Made by a program: the position numbers and the translations under genes. This document shows, piece after piece, positions 9,675 through 19,949 of a stretch of DNA of 64,000 nt (its first letter is position 1; every line of letters begins with the position of its first letter). The notes under the pieces were generated by a model. That model saw nothing but the letters and a program-made list of their open reading frames with translations. It was not told the origin of the DNA and did not search any database. This DNA comes from Psychrosphaera saromensis (GTDB lineage Bacteria > Pseudomonadota > Gammaproteobacteria > Enterobacterales > Alteromonadaceae): the NCBI RefSeq assembly GCF_002954545.1, contig NZ_MSCH01000003.1, forward strand, positions 682,001-746,000, written 5' to 3'.

Positions 9675-9706
9675 TTTTTAGGCTTAAAACAGAATAAACC
9701 TAAAAA
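9675..9706. promoter_or_regulatory. 8-bp inverted repeat between the lipid kinase and cysJ starts
   Basis: TTTTTAGG at 9675-9682 and CCTAAAAA at 9699-9706 form a perfect dyad with a 16-base AT-rich centre. It lies in the shared upstream region of two divergent genes, so an operator is more likely than a terminator. The regulator is unknown; a CysB-type site would be expected for the sulfite reductase operon but I cannot match its loose consensus with confidence. Confidence 0.3.
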
Positions 9707-9879
9707 GATCTATCTCATAGTAAAAAGTCATATCCAAGTTACCTAGCAGATAACCCTTATTTTAAAGGGGGCTAAGCCTTATATAACAAAATGGAATAAA
9801 TATAAGCATTTAGATACTTTATCGTATATGCCTAGACTTCTACAATCCCATCTAATTTATAAATAGATGGTTTAATAAC

Positions 9880-11706
9880 ATGAGTCCGGTTCAACTCGTA
9901 CAACAACTCAGTCAAGGTGCATCTCCGTTATCAGCACAGCAAATAACGGATCTACAAACTTTGGTCGCACAACTTAACCCAATTCAACAATCTTGGGTTA
10001 GTGGCTATTTGGCTGCTAGTGCTAATGCAGCGATGCCAGGTCAAGCGGCGAGTTTAGCTCCTCAAACTAATGAGGCGTCTGTATTAACCATTTTATATGG
10101 TTCACAAACGGGCAATGCAAAAAGCGTAGCGAACCAACTTAAAGCACAAGCAGAAGCAAAAGGCTTAGCGGTTAAGTTAGTTAGTATGTCGGACTATAAA
10201 ACCAACCAACTTAAGAAAGAAAAGTTCATAGCCGTTGCCGTATCAACTTACGGGGAAGGTGAGCCACCTGAAGATGCAGAAAATTTACATGCGTTTTTAG
10301 CATCTAAAAAAGCACCAAAATTAGACGGTGTAAAAATAGCCGTTATTGGTTTAGGCGATACTAGCTACGAATTTTTCTGCCAAACGGCGATTGATTTTGA
10401 AGACAGATTTAAAGCACTTGGTGCAGAAACCATTATTGACCGTGCAGAACTTGACGTTGATTATGACGACGAGGCAGCCGTGTGGATTTCTCATGCTGTT
10501 ACTGCATTTGAACCAGAGTTAAATACGAATGAACAAGCTGGTGCACAACCAAGCGCAATGAATGGTTTTTCTGCTCCTGCAACGCAAGCAAGCCAGTACA
10601 ATAAGCAAAATCCATTTAATGCTGAGTTATCACTGGTACAAAAAATTACGGGTCGTGACTCAACTAAAGACGTACGCCATGTGGAAATCTCATTAGAAGA
10701 CTCAGGTATTACTTACCAAGCTGGCGACGCTTTAGGTGTTTACTTCTTAAATGACGAAAGCCTTGTTGATGCAGCATTAAACCAAGTTGGTTTAAAAGGT
10801 GATGAATCAGTCACCCTTGGACAAGAGTCGTTGACGGTTCGCCAAGCGTTAATTGAGAAATTAGAACTTACTCAGTCTTACCCAGGTTTTGTTGAAAAGT
10901 ATGCGCAAGCAACCAACAACGCTGACTTATTAAAAATAACGGAAGATAAAGCAGCATTACGTGAGTACATAGAAGCCCGCCAAATCTTTGATGTGATTGC
11001 TCAAAACCCAGCAAAACTTGAAGCTCAAGCTTTCGTAGATTGTGCTCGTAAACTGCAAGCTCGTTTATATTCAATTGCCTCAAGCCAAACAGAAGTGGAA
11101 GAAGAAGTTCACTTAACCGTTGGTTTAGTTGAGTTTAATGCTTTTGACAGCGAGCACTTAGGTGGTTGTTCAGGTTATTTAGCACGTCGTGCTGAAGATG
11201 GCGCATCGGTTAAAGTGTTTGTTGAACACAACGATAATTTCCGTTTACCAAATGACGATAATGCCCCAGTGATCATGGTTGGCCCAGGCACTGGTATTGC
11301 ACCGTTTAGAGCATTTTTACAAGAACGTGATGCACGTGGCGCAGAAGGTAAAAACTGGCTATTTTTTGGTAATCCAAACTTTACTCAAGACTTTTTATAT
11401 CAGGTTGAAGTTCAAGGTTATGTGAAGTCAGGTTTGTTAACAAATGTCGACTTAGCCTTTAGCCGTGACCAGGCTGAGAAAATTTACGTTCAAGACCGTC
11501 TACGTGAACAAGGTGCTGAAGTATTTGCATGGTTGGAACAAGGCGCTCACTTTTATATTTGTGGCGATGCCAATCGTATGGCAAAAGACGTACATCAAGT
11601 GCTGTTAGACATTGTTAAAACCCACGGCGGTAAAAACGATGAACAAGCAGAGCAATACTTAAAAGAATTGCGCAGCACCCATCGTTATCAAAAAGATGTT
11701 TATTAA
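9880..11706 (+). CDS. cysJ: Assimilatory sulfite reductase (NADPH) flavoprotein alpha subunit
   Basis: Moves electrons from NADPH through FAD and FMN to the CysI hemoprotein, which reduces sulfite to sulfide. The 608-residue protein shows the expected order: flavodoxin-like FMN domain from about residue 70 (YGSQTGNAKSVA), FAD-binding ferredoxin-reductase domain (RLYSIASS, then GGCSGYLA), and NADPH domain (GPGTGIAPFRAFLQER), ending in the family's typical aromatic C-terminus (RYQKDVY). Length matches E. coli CysJ. It heads a four-gene operon cysJ-cysI-cysH-cobA with short spacers. Confidence 0.97.
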   Translation: MSPVQLVQQLSQGASPLSAQQITDLQTLVAQLNPIQQSWVSGYLAASANAAMPGQAASLAPQTNEASVLTILYGSQTGNAKSVANQLKAQAEAKGLAVKLVSMSDYKTNQLKKEKFIAVAVSTYGEGEPPEDAENLHAFLASKKAPKLDGVKIAVIGLGDTSYEFFCQTAIDFEDRFKALGAETIIDRAELDVDYDDEAAVWISHAVTAFEPELNTNEQAGAQPSAMNGFSAPATQASQYNKQNPFNAELSLVQKITGRDSTKDVRHVEISLEDSGITYQAGDALGVYFLNDESLVDAALNQVGLKGDESVTLGQESLTVRQALIEKLELTQSYPGFVEKYAQATNNADLLKITEDKAALREYIEARQIFDVIAQNPAKLEAQAFVDCARKLQARLYSIASSQTEVEEEVHLTVGLVEFNAFDSEHLGGCSGYLARRAEDGASVKVFVEHNDNFRLPNDDNAPVIMVGPGTGIAPFRAFLQERDARGAEGKNWLFFGNPNFTQDFLYQVEVQGYVKSGLLTNVDLAFSRDQAEKIYVQDRLREQGAEVFAWLEQGAHFYICGDANRMAKDVHQVLLDIVKTHGGKNDEQAEQYLKELRSTHRYQKDVY

Positions 11707-11758
11707 ATCGTTTTGCCTGTAGCTAAAACGCCAAAGACAACAGAATTTAGGAAAGAAC

Positions 11759-13507
11759 GTGAGTAATAAAATAGACAACACCGAATTTAAGAAAAACAGC
11801 AAACACGATCCAGATGCAAAATTTGCTGATAACGAACGCTTAAAAGGTCAAAGTAACTTTTTGCGCGGGACTATTGAACCTGATCTTGGCGATCAATTAA
11901 CGGGGGGCTTTACTGCTGATAACTTCCAGTTAATTCGTTTTCATGGCATGTATCAACAAGATGACCGTGATATTCGACCAGAACGTGCTAAGCAAAAATT
12001 AGAACCTTTGCATAACGTTATGTTACGCGCACGTATGCCTGGTGGCATCATCAAACCAGAACAATGGTTAGCGATAGACAAATTTGCTGATGATAAAACC
12101 TCATACGGCAGTATTCGTTTAACCACGCGTCAAACATTCCAGTTCCACGGTGTATTAAAGCCACATATTAAAGGCATGCACCAAATGCTAGATGGCGTTG
12201 GTATTGACTCAATTGCAACGGCTGGAGATGTTAACCGTAATGTACTTTGTACTGCTAACCCAGTGCAATCTGAGTTACATCAAGAAGCGTACGAGTGGGC
12301 TAAGAAAATATCTGAACATTTGTTACCAAAAACCAAAGCGTATGCTGAAATTTGGTTAGACGGTGAAAAGTCTGAAACAACAGAAGAACCAATTTTAGGT
12401 TCTACTTATTTACCTCGTAAGTTTAAAACCACAGTCACTATCCCACCGGATAACGAAGTGGACATTCATGCGAATGACTTAAACTTTGTGGCAATTGCGC
12501 AAGACGGTAAGTTAGTTGGCTTTAACGTATTAGTCGGTGGCGGTTTGGCCATGACTCATGGCGACGTAAACACTTACCCACGTAGAGCTGATGACTTTGG
12601 TTTCATCCCTGCTGAGCATACATTAGCGATTGCTGAACATGTTGTATCTGTACAGCGTGATTGGGGTAACCGTTCTAATCGTAAAAATGCGAAAACCAAA
12701 TATACATTAGATAACTACGGCGTTGCGGCATTTAAAGCTGAAGTTGAAAAACGCTCTGGTGTTAAATTTGAAGACAGTCGTCCATTTGAATTCACTCATC
12801 GCGGCGATCGTATTGGTTGGGTTGACGGCATTGACGGCAAACATCATTTAACTTTGTTTATTCAAAGTGGTCGTATTTTAGATTACCCAGAAAAAACACT
12901 GAAAACCGGTTGTCGTAAAATTGCTGAAATTCACCAAGGTGATTTCCGCATGACAGCAAACCAAAATTTAATTATTGCTGGTGTACCTGCAGATCAAAAA
13001 GACATCATAGAAAAAATTGCTCGTGAACATGGCTTAATTGATGATAGCCACACTGAGCAACGTAAAAATTCTATGGCTTGTGTATCTTTTCCAACTTGCC
13101 CATTAGCAATGGCAGAAGCCGAACGTTACTTGCCAACTTTAGTTGAGCAAACAGAAAGCTTGCTTGCTAAACATGACATTGCTAACGACAACATAATTTT
13201 ACGTGTTGTTGGTTGTCCAAATGGTTGTGGCCGTGCAATGTTGGCTGAAATTGGTTTAGTTGGTAAAGGTCCAGGTAAATACAATGTGTATCTAGGCGGT
13301 AACCGTCAAGGTACTCGTGTACCAAAACTGTACTTAGAAAACGTATCTGAAGATGTATATCTAGCTGCATTCGACGAGCTTATTGGTACTTGGGCAAAAG
13401 AACGTTTAACGCTTGAGAACAACGAGCATGAATGTTTTGGTGACTTTGTGATCCGTACTGGAATTGTTGCCGAAGTGAAAGTCTCAAAAACTGACTTCCA
13501 CGCCTAA
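11759..13507 (+). CDS. cysI: Assimilatory sulfite reductase hemoprotein beta subunit
   Basis: Catalytic subunit that carries siroheme coupled to a [4Fe-4S] cluster and reduces sulfite to sulfide with electrons from CysJ. The cluster ligands are visible as C-x5-C ([11 protein letters not shown]) and C-x3-C (GCPNGCGRA) in the C-terminal third. 582 residues is the normal length. The start is GTG at 11759, supported by AGGAAAG at 11749-11755; no better ATG is in frame upstream. It follows cysJ by 52 bases. Confidence 0.97.
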   Translation: MSNKIDNTEFKKNSKHDPDAKFADNERLKGQSNFLRGTIEPDLGDQLTGGFTADNFQLIRFHGMYQQDDRDIRPERAKQKLEPLHNVMLRARMPGGIIKPEQWLAIDKFADDKTSYGSIRLTTRQTFQFHGVLKPHIKGMHQMLDGVGIDSIATAGDVNRNVLCTANPVQSELHQEAYEWAKKISEHLLPKTKAYAEIWLDGEKSETTEEPILGSTYLPRKFKTTVTIPPDNEVDIHANDLNFVAIAQDGKLVGFNVLVGGGLAMTHGDVNTYPRRADDFGFIPAEHTLAIAEHVVSVQRDWGNRSNRKNAKTKYTLDNYGVAAFKAEVEKRSGVKFEDSRPFEFTHRGDRIGWVDGIDGKHHLTLFIQSGRILDYPEKTLKTGCRKIAEIHQGDFRMTANQNLIIAGVPADQKDIIEKIAREHGLIDDSHTEQRKNSMACVSFPTCPLAMAEAERYLPTLVEQTESLLAKHDIANDNIILRVVGCPNGCGRAMLAEIGLVGKGPGKYNVYLGGNRQGTRVPKLYLENVSEDVYLAAFDELIGTWAKERLTLENNEHECFGDFVIRTGIVAEVKVSKTDFHA

Positions 13508-13513
13508 CAAATT

Positions 13514-13534
13514 AGGGCTGTTAACAGCCCTTTT
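13514..13534 (+). terminator. Perfect palindromic hairpin between cysI and cysH
   Basis: An 18-base perfect palindrome at 13514-13531 (AGGGCTGTT / AACAGCCCT) runs into TTTT and lies entirely in the 39-base cysI-cysH gap. It resembles a weak intrinsic terminator or an mRNA-stabilising processing hairpin that would lower or separate expression of cysH-cobA relative to cysJI. Confidence 0.6.
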
Positions 13535-13546
13535 AGGAAATAAATT

Positions 13547-14320
13547 ATGACTACAGCCATTGATAAGAATACTGATGCTTCGACACAAAAGGCTAAGTTG
13601 CTAAAAAAACTTGAGGAAATTAATGCAGTATTAACTCCGCTTACTGCCGAGCAACGTGTTGCTTGGTGTGTAGATAATTTACCCGAGCAGATTACATTAT
13701 CATCCAGCTTTGGTATTCAAGCTGCGGTTATGTTGCACATGGTCACGCAAATTAAACCTGATATCCCTGTAATTTTAACCGACACGGGTTATTTGTTTGA
13801 CGAGACGTACCAGTTTATTGATCAATTAACTGAACGTTTAAACCTTAATTTAAAGGTATACCGCAGTCCACTAACACCTGCGTGGCAAGAAGCACGTTTT
13901 GGCAAGCTTTGGGAAAAGGATGAAGCTGGTTTAAAACAGTACAACCAAATGAACAAAGTTGAGCCTATGAATCGTGCACTTGAAGAGCTAGATGTTGGTG
14001 TTTGGTTTAGTGGTATTCGTGCTGGACAATCAAGCAGCCGCGCTAATAAAAATCTAGCTGAATACAGCTTTATTCGTGGTAACGATAAGCCAGTACTTAA
14101 AGTACACCCAATTTTGGAATGGACTAATAAAGACATTTACCAATACTTACAAAAGCATGATTTACCTTATCATCCGTTATGGGAAGAAGGTTATGTGTCT
14201 GTTGGCGACAAACAAACAACACGTAAACTTGAGCCTGGCATGACCGAAGAAGAAACGCGCTTTTTTGGTTTAACTCGTGAATGTGGTTTACATGAAAATG
14301 TAGAGGGTGATGGAATTTAA
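13547..14320 (+). CDS. cysH: Phosphoadenosine phosphosulfate (PAPS) reductase
   Basis: Reduces PAPS to sulfite with thioredoxin or glutaredoxin, the step before CysJI. The 257-residue protein has the PP-loop ATP-pyrophosphatase-like fold signature [10 protein letters not shown] near residues 52-61, the [11 protein letters not shown] segment, and the catalytic C-terminal ECGLH motif. It lacks the paired Cys motifs of Fe-S APS reductases, so PAPS is the expected substrate. A ribosome site AGGAAAT precedes the ATG. Its last 14 bases overlap the longest reading of the next gene. No cysDNC is present in this window. Confidence 0.96.
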   Translation: MTTAIDKNTDASTQKAKLLKKLEEINAVLTPLTAEQRVAWCVDNLPEQITLSSSFGIQAAVMLHMVTQIKPDIPVILTDTGYLFDETYQFIDQLTERLNLNLKVYRSPLTPAWQEARFGKLWEKDEAGLKQYNQMNKVEPMNRALEELDVGVWFSGIRAGQSSSRANKNLAEYSFIRGNDKPVLKVHPILEWTNKDIYQYLQKHDLPYHPLWEEGYVSVGDKQTTRKLEPGMTEEETRFFGLTRECGLHENVEGDGI

Positions 14321-14321
14321 T

Positions 14322-15248
14322 ATGCAGAACCAACCAAGGTCTATTCAGTTTAAAAGTAAAAATCTTACTCAGCCAGGTAGCATATCAAGCATAGCTAAAG
14401 GTCAGGTGTTTTTAGTAGGAGGTGGCCCAGGCGATCCTGATCTACTAACAATTAAAGCATTAAAAATAATGCAAGCCGCTGACGTTATTGTGTATGACTA
14501 CTTAATTACTGATGAGATTTTATCTTTATGTCGAGAAGACGCTGAATACGTATCGGTTGGTAAAAAAGCAGGTAACCACACATTACCGCAAGAGCAAATC
14601 AATCAACTCCTTGTTGATTTAGCCCACAAAGGCAAAATGGTTTGTCGTTTAAAAGGCGGCGACCCTTATATTTATGGCCGTGGTGGTGAAGAAGCTCAAT
14701 TGCTAGCAAAACATAATATTCCATATCAAGTGATACCCGGTATTACCGCAGCCGCAGCGTGTTCTGCCGCAGTTGGTATTCCATTAACGCATAGAGATTA
14801 TGCTCAATCATTGCAGTTTGTAACGGGCCATCTTAAGAAAGCGACGGACACAAGCTCGGATACAAATTGGCAATCTCTGGCAAGTGCAAATCAAACCTTA
14901 GTTATCTATATGGGTATTATTCAAAGCCCTGAAATTAAGAGCCAGTTAATCAAACATGGCCGCGCAGCTGATACACCAGTAGCCATTATTGAAAAAGGCA
15001 CAAGACCGGATCAAAGAGTGGTGATTGGCACATTAAATACCTTGGATGAATTAGTGCAAACTCATCAAATAGGCTCGCCAGCGCTGATCATTGTGGGTGA
15101 AGTTGTGAATTTATATGGACAATTGAATAATGGACTGGCGGATCAGCAAGCCGAACAAGAGCTCGCGCGATTAGCTATTGAAGCTCAAATAAACGCAACC
15201 CAAATTACAACAGCCCAAAAAAAAGCTAAGCAAGAGCAGGCTGCATAA
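14322..15248 (+). CDS. cobA: Uroporphyrinogen-III C-methyltransferase (siroheme branch)
   Basis: SAM-dependent enzyme that makes precorrin-2 from uroporphyrinogen III, the first step to siroheme needed by CysI. The SAM-binding GGGPGDPDLLT loop occurs soon after the N-terminus, followed by the GGDPYIYGRGGEE and PGITAAAACSA motifs of the SUMT/CobA family. It has only the methyltransferase part of CysG; the dehydrogenase/ferrochelatase must be elsewhere. Starts at GTG 14307, ATG 14310 and ATG 14322 are all in frame; none has a strong ribosome site. I took 14322, directly after the cysH stop. A Gln/Ala/Lys-rich tail ends the protein. Confidence 0.93.
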   Translation: MQNQPRSIQFKSKNLTQPGSISSIAKGQVFLVGGGPGDPDLLTIKALKIMQAADVIVYDYLITDEILSLCREDAEYVSVGKKAGNHTLPQEQINQLLVDLAHKGKMVCRLKGGDPYIYGRGGEEAQLLAKHNIPYQVIPGITAAAACSAAVGIPLTHRDYAQSLQFVTGHLKKATDTSSDTNWQSLASANQTLVIYMGIIQSPEIKSQLIKHGRAADTPVAIIEKGTRPDQRVVIGTLNTLDELVQTHQIGSPALIIVGEVVNLYGQLNNGLADQQAEQELARLAIEAQINATQITTAQKKAKQEQAA

Positions 15249-15301
15249 ACTAATAGAGTAATATTAGGCTGTTAAAAGTACTTTTTCACCTGACTATTTA
15301 G

Positions 15302-15973
15302 TTACTCTAGCTCGGTATATTGCAAACGGCTATAGAGTGCATACGCTAAGGCTAACAATAAACAAATTGCTGCAGGCACAGACAAAGCGTAAAATTGCAT
15401 AGCACCAAATAAATAAGCGCCACAAACCCCACCTAAGATAAAACCTAAAATAATTAACAAGAACAGCAATGCTTTGCGGCTATCAAAGTCTTCGCCCTTT
15501 AACTTTAAGCCAAGCATAATGCCTAAGTCAGTGAAGATTCCGGTGACATGTGTCGTGCGCACAACAGCGCCACTGTAACGAGTTGCTAATGCGTTTTGTA
15601 AACCACAAGCTGCCGATGCTAAATAATGACCAAGTAAGGAATCATTGGTTAAAAAGTAAATAGTGCCCAATAACAGCGCTGCTTCTAACAATAATAAACT
15701 AGAATAATTCCGCCCTAGCTTTAATGCCCCGCCATGTAAAAAATAGCCAGACACAGCAGAGCCAATTAAGAAACTAAGCAAGACAATAACTAAGTGGAGA
15801 ACATCAAATATGGATGAATTAACAATTCCAGTACCAACAAGCGTGGTGATACCAGACAGGTGAGAAATTGCCTGATGTTTAAAACCTAACAAACCAATAG
15901 AGTTCACTAATCCAGCGACTAAAGCCAGTAAAAATGAACCGTATTCTACCCAACGGGGTAACTTTGATATCAC
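15302..15973 (-). CDS. DUF1275 (YoaK) family membrane protein
   Basis: 223-residue inner-membrane protein with about six hydrophobic segments. The N-terminal LLALVAGLVNSIGLLGF region, the HLSG-TTLVGT motif and the R-T-T-H-V-T-G-x-x-T-D-L-G motif near residues 137-149 are the DUF1275/YoaK signature. Molecular function is unknown. It is convergent with cobA, from which 53 bases separate it. Confidence 0.85.
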   Translation of the reverse strand: MISKLPRWVEYGSFLLALVAGLVNSIGLLGFKHQAISHLSGITTLVGTGIVNSSIFDVLHLVIVLLSFLIGSAVSGYFLHGGALKLGRNYSSLLLLEAALLLGTIYFLTNDSLLGHYLASAACGLQNALATRYSGAVVRTTHVTGIFTDLGIMLGLKLKGEDFDSRKALLFLLIILGFILGGVCGAYLFGAMQFYALSVPAAICLLLALAYALYSRLQYTELE

Positions 15974-16033
15974 AATTTTCCTCGAACGCTAAATCATAAA
16001 ATAAACATGCAGCGATTAATTACTAAAACTCAC

Positions 16034-16912
16034 TTATGAAGTAGAACTACAACAAACTAATTTTGCAATAAAGGCTTTATATACATCAACCGCCAGTTGC
16101 TTTGTCATTGTTTGACCGTGCTCAGTTTCAGGTAGTATCTTCATTATCTTAATTTTACTAGTCGATGCTTTATATAAATCATGAGAGAACTCGACAGGTG
16201 TTGTAGTGTCTTCATTACCAACTAAAAGTAGTAGTGGGTTTGTATATTGAGCGACTAATTCGACATTATTTATTTCAGTTAATTCAGGTGATATTGTTAC
16301 GGTAGATAATGCCTTTGACCAAGCCGGCACTAAATTATCAACAAGTTGAGGTACGCTAGTAATTCCACCATCTAACACTAAACCATCAATTGGTCGTTCA
16401 GAACTAATATAACCCGCTATTAATGAGCCCATTGATAAACCGTGGATAACAATGGGTAATTGTTCGGGAAATGTTTCTTGGGCAAAGTCGAAGACATTTA
16501 ACGCATCGGACTTTAGGCCGTCAATTGATAACGTTTCGTTTTTTTCACTAACGCCTGTTCCTTGATAATCAAACCAAATGACATTGGCGGGGATCAATGA
16601 AAACTGCTTTAGAATACCTGGTGAACGGCTTATCTTCATGCCGTTGCCAGCAAACAAAATTACATTGGCAGTGGCATCTTGGTTGATCAACTTAACGCCA
16701 TTAAGTGTTAAGCCATGCTCTGTCACTAAGCTAATGTTAGAAACAACTGCCGTTTCGCTGCTAGTTGCTAACTTAGTTTCAATTTCTTGTAAATTCAGCA
16801 GAATTTCAACTTCTTCATCCTGATAAATGAACGAGTCTGGTGTGATATTCACTGCACAGCCACTTAGGCTCATACTTAAGAGTAATGTGACAATAATTAG
16901 TACTTTTTTCAT
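16034..16912 (-). CDS. Alpha/beta-hydrolase lipoprotein
   Basis: 292-residue putative lipoprotein with an N-terminal signal and L-S-G-C lipobox (Cys about residue 19), so probably anchored in the periplasm. The hydrolase core shows a G-x-S-x-G nucleophile elbow (HGLSMGS, about residues 158-164), an acidic residue in LVGNEDTTTP and a C-terminal His (ETEHGQ), giving a complete Ser-Asp-His triad candidate. It resembles BAAT/Abhydrolase_12-like serine aminopeptidase-type proteins. Substrate is unknown. It lies upstream-to-downstream next to a K+ channel gene on the same strand, 55 bases apart. Confidence 0.75.
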   Translation of the reverse strand: MKKVLIIVTLLLSMSLSGCAVNITPDSFIYQDEEVEILLNLQEIETKLATSSETAVVSNISLVTEHGLTLNGVKLINQDATANVILFAGNGMKISRSPGILKQFSLIPANVIWFDYQGTGVSEKNETLSIDGLKSDALNVFDFAQETFPEQLPIVIHGLSMGSLIAGYISSERPIDGLVLDGGITSVPQLVDNLVPAWSKALSTVTISPELTEINNVELVAQYTNPLLLLVGNEDTTTPVEFSHDLYKASTSKIKIMKILPETEHGQTMTKQLAVDVYKAFIAKLVCCSSTS

Positions 16913-16967
16913 TTAATATTCCATCATACAATTGCATAAATTCTAATTTAAAACAGCTACCTATATT

Positions 16968-17393
16968 TTAATCTCGGCTCCAATATCTCTGCATTTCTAG
17001 ATATAAGAATGAAGCCGTCCATGTAATTAAAATAAGCCCAGTTAACGACTCAATACCAGTTAAGTATCGTAAAGGCCCATGAGGTTCAATATCGCCAAAA
17101 CCAACCGTTGTATAAACAGTGAATGAAAAATAAACACAGTCCATAAGTCGGCCTGAGACATTCCCGACCAAACTTCCCCAACCTTCGGCAAGATCCATAT
17201 AATAAAATGCGATGCCAAAAATCCAAATTTCTATTATATGCGCTATTAATGCACCAAAAACGCCGAATACAATTCTGAGATTGTGTTTCACTTTCATCTT
17301 TGGCATATATAAGACAATACGGTATAGAAACTGGTAATGAACCAGTACAACAAGCGCTACCACTAGACAGTTTATTACCAGTACTGAAAACAT
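16968..17393 (-). CDS. Two-TM potassium channel family protein
   Basis: 141-residue membrane protein with a single pore loop. The filter reads TVGFGD (family consensus TVGYGD), between a preceding hydrophobic region and a final transmembrane helix. Hydrophobic segments near residues 1-22, 44-66 and 110-133 are visible. It lacks a cytoplasmic RCK or cyclic-nucleotide domain, so gating cannot be inferred. Assigned as an Ion_trans_2-type channel with probable K+ selectivity. Confidence 0.82.
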   Translation of the reverse strand: MFSVLVINCLVVALVVLVHYQFLYRIVLYMPKMKVKHNLRIVFGVFGALIAHIIEIWIFGIAFYYMDLAEGWGSLVGNVSGRLMDCVYFSFTVYTTVGFGDIEPHGPLRYLTGIESLTGLILITWTASFLYLEMQRYWSRD

Positions 17394-17529
17394 TATTGCC
17401 TACTTAAGTAAGATGAAGCTAATTGACATAAGCTAAGTGAAATTAAGTACAAGCAATGACGTTTACATCACCAATAATACGCTTGTGTATACTTCTCGTT
17501 TTTGCTAAAAAACAAAGATAACCTTGGTA

Positions 17530-18888
17530 TTAATCTTTAGTTGGACGTTTCCAACCATCGATATTACGTTGTTTACCACGGGCAATAGCCAAACCGTTTT
17601 CAGCTACACCTTTGGTCACTGTTGAACCAGCGGCGACAAAACCATTTTCTTCAATACATATTGGTGCCACTAATGTTGAGTTAGTTCCAATAAACGCATT
17701 GTCTTTAATTTCTGTTTTAAACTTGTTCACGCCATCGTAATTAGCGGTGATAACGCCAGCACCAATATTAACGCCACGGCCGATAGTTGCATCGCCTAAA
17801 TAAGAGAAATGATTCGCTTTAGAGCCTTCACCTAATGTTGATTTTTTCATTTCAACAAAGTTACCAACTTTGGCTTTATTGCCAACAATAGCCGCTGGAC
17901 GTAAACGAGCAAATGGACCAATTTGAGCATACTCACCAACTTGTGCTTGGTCGATTAAGCAATTGGCTTCAATCACAGTGCCATCACCAACAGTACAATC
18001 TTTAAGTACATTGTTAGGGCCGATTTTTACATTGTTACCAATAACAACAGTGCCTTCAAATACAACGTTAACGTCTATTTCAACGTCTTGACCTACAGTT
18101 ACGTCACCACGAACATCTACTCGTTGTGGATCGCGCATTGATGCACCAGCTAACATAAGTTTTTCAACTTCACGGCGTTGGTATTCACGTTCTAATGTGG
18201 CTAATTGAACACGGTTATTTGCGCCTTCAACTTCAATACCTGTATCAGGATGAGCCGTTTCGATGGCGTAACCTGCGTTATGCGCCATCGCGATAACGTC
18301 TGTTAAGTAATATTCACCTTGAGCATTGTCGCTGGATAAATTAGCTAACCAGTCTTTTAATAACTTTCCGTTAACTGCCATAATACCAGTGTTAACTTCA
18401 TCAATTTCAAGCTGTTCTGGACTTGCGTCTTTTTGTTCAATAATACCAACCACTTTGCCATTTTCACGAACAATGCGGCCATAACCAGATGGGTTATCTA
18501 ATTTAACCGTTAATAAAGCAATGCCTTGTTCTGGCTTAACGGCCAATAAGCGTTCTAATGTGGATGTTTGAATAAGTGGTACGTCACCGTACAAAATAAG
18601 GATAGTGTCTGAGTCCGGCATAAATTTGTCTGCAACTTTCACTGCATGACCTGTACCTAATTGCTCAGACTGTAATGCCCAATGCACATCATTATGATTT
18701 AATGCTTGTTGTAATTGCTCACCACCGTGACCGTATACAATACTGACATTTTCTGACTGTAGGGCGTTGGCCGCATCTATTACGTGCTGTACCATTGGTT
18801 TATGGGCAACTGGGTGTAATACTTTAGGTAAGCTAGATTTCATACGTGTGCCTTTGCCGGCAGCTAAAACTACAACAGATAAACTCAT
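17530..18888 (-). CDS. glmU: Bifunctional N-acetylglucosamine-1-phosphate uridyltransferase / glucosamine-1-phosphate acetyltransferase
   Basis: Makes UDP-N-acetylglucosamine for peptidoglycan and LPS in two steps: acetylation of GlcN-1-P and uridylation of GlcNAc-1-P. The N-terminal pyrophosphorylase domain has L-x-x-G-x-G-T-R-M-K at residues 8-17, and YGDVPL near residue 105. The C-terminal half is a left-handed beta helix of hexapeptide repeats ending in the [15 protein letters not shown] region. 452 residues fits the family. In many Gammaproteobacteria glmU follows the atp operon; here it does not. Confidence 0.97.
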   Translation of the reverse strand: MSLSVVVLAAGKGTRMKSSLPKVLHPVAHKPMVQHVIDAANALQSENVSIVYGHGGEQLQQALNHNDVHWALQSEQLGTGHAVKVADKFMPDSDTILILYGDVPLIQTSTLERLLAVKPEQGIALLTVKLDNPSGYGRIVRENGKVVGIIEQKDASPEQLEIDEVNTGIMAVNGKLLKDWLANLSSDNAQGEYYLTDVIAMAHNAGYAIETAHPDTGIEVEGANNRVQLATLEREYQRREVEKLMLAGASMRDPQRVDVRGDVTVGQDVEIDVNVVFEGTVVIGNNVKIGPNNVLKDCTVGDGTVIEANCLIDQAQVGEYAQIGPFARLRPAAIVGNKAKVGNFVEMKKSTLGEGSKANHFSYLGDATIGRGVNIGAGVITANYDGVNKFKTEIKDNAFIGTNSTLVAPICIEENGFVAAGSTVTKGVAENGLAIARGKQRNIDGWKRPTKD

Positions 18889-18983
18889 TTATTTTTCTCA
18901 TATCCTTTTAAAATCAAAGGTATTATAAAGACTGTTGACTAAATGTTCAGTCCTTTTTCAATAAAAAGCGTAAAGAGTAAGTA

Positions 18984-19445
18984 ATGTCAGAAAAAATATT
19001 GGTATCAGCGTGTTTATTGGGCCACCCAGTAAGGTACGACGGCAAGAGTGTGCCATTAAAAGAAATAGACTGGCTACAACAATTACAACAACAAAACCGT
19101 TTAGTCATTGTTTGCCCTGAACAGGCCGGTGGACTGCCAACACCAAGAGATCCTGCTGAGCGCCAACAAGATAAAATCATCACAGTGAATGGCCAAGACG
19201 TCACTCAAGAGTTTGACCAAGGCGCTCAACTTGCTCTTAAATTATGCCTACAGCATGATATTAAAATAGCTTTGTTAAAAGCTAAAAGTCCAAGCTGTGG
19301 TAATCAACAAATTTATAATGGACAGTTCAACAACACCTTAATAGCAGGACAAGGCATGACTGCGGAACTACTGACTAAACACGATATTAAAGTGTATTCA
19401 GAACTTGAAATAGAGCTGCTAAAGCAACCTATAAATAGAACTTAA
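18984..19445 (+). CDS. DUF523 family protein
   Basis: 153-residue cytoplasmic protein with the DUF523 signature at the N-terminus (VSACLLGHPVRYDGKS), a CPEQAGGLPTPR motif, and a third conserved Cys in AKSPSCGNQQIY. The conserved Cys residues (about 9, 46 and 97) suggest metal or cofactor binding. DUF523 domains are often fused to DUF1722 or found beside photolyases; here the domain stands alone. The gene is divergent from glmU. Confidence 0.85.
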   Translation: MSEKILVSACLLGHPVRYDGKSVPLKEIDWLQQLQQQNRLVIVCPEQAGGLPTPRDPAERQQDKIITVNGQDVTQEFDQGAQLALKLCLQHDIKIALLKAKSPSCGNQQIYNGQFNNTLIAGQGMTAELLTKHDIKVYSELEIELLKQPINRT

Positions 19446-19488
19446 ATCAAACCCAATTTTCCGTAACATAAAGTAGCCAAGGCCAAAA

Positions 19489-19836
19489 ATGTCATATCAA
19501 TCAAAACTAGAAAAAGCCCAAGCAGAATTAGCACAAACTGACATGCGCGAGGCTAACTATAATCCGCCAATATTTGTTCTATTAAGAAAGTTAGGGCTTA
19601 AAATTAGACCGGTACATTACAATACATTTATTAAAAACTTTGCTTTTTTAGCAACTTTTTTTGGTTTAATCTGGGGCTTATTAATGTGGTTTACAACCTG
19701 GAGCACAGAACGCTTACCAATATTTAATGTAGTAGGCACTAGTATTTTTAGTGGCCTATTATTTGGTTTGATAATGTCTCTGTATTACAGAAAAAGTGCA
19801 GCTAAGCATAAGTTGAGTAAGTGGGAAGATTTGTAA
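19489..19836 (+). CDS. Small two-TM membrane protein (DUF6404-like)
   Basis: 115-residue protein with a polar N-terminal 25 residues (coiled-coil-like EKAQAELAQTD), a short PP-containing segment (NYNPPIFVLLRKLGLKIRPV) and two hydrophobic segments near residues 48-66 and 75-97. The pattern resembles the DUF6404 family of small inner-membrane proteins, but I assign that from memory of its shape. It follows the DUF523 gene by 43 bases on the same strand and may be co-transcribed. Function unknown. Confidence 0.6.
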   Translation: MSYQSKLEKAQAELAQTDMREANYNPPIFVLLRKLGLKIRPVHYNTFIKNFAFLATFFGLIWGLLMWFTTWSTERLPIFNVVGTSIFSGLLFGLIMSLYYRKSAAKHKLSKWEDL

Positions 19837-19949
19837 TATGTAAACGTATTTAACTGATATTTATAGTAAAAACTAATTTTATTGCACGGTATAAATGTAA
19901 TAGCATCGTATAATAAAAATCTATAAACAGAATAAAATAAGGAGCTTAA

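Noticed and set aside
9675-9706. Hairpin considered as a terminator
   Set aside because: It lies upstream of two divergent genes, where no transcript should end; listed as a possible operator only.
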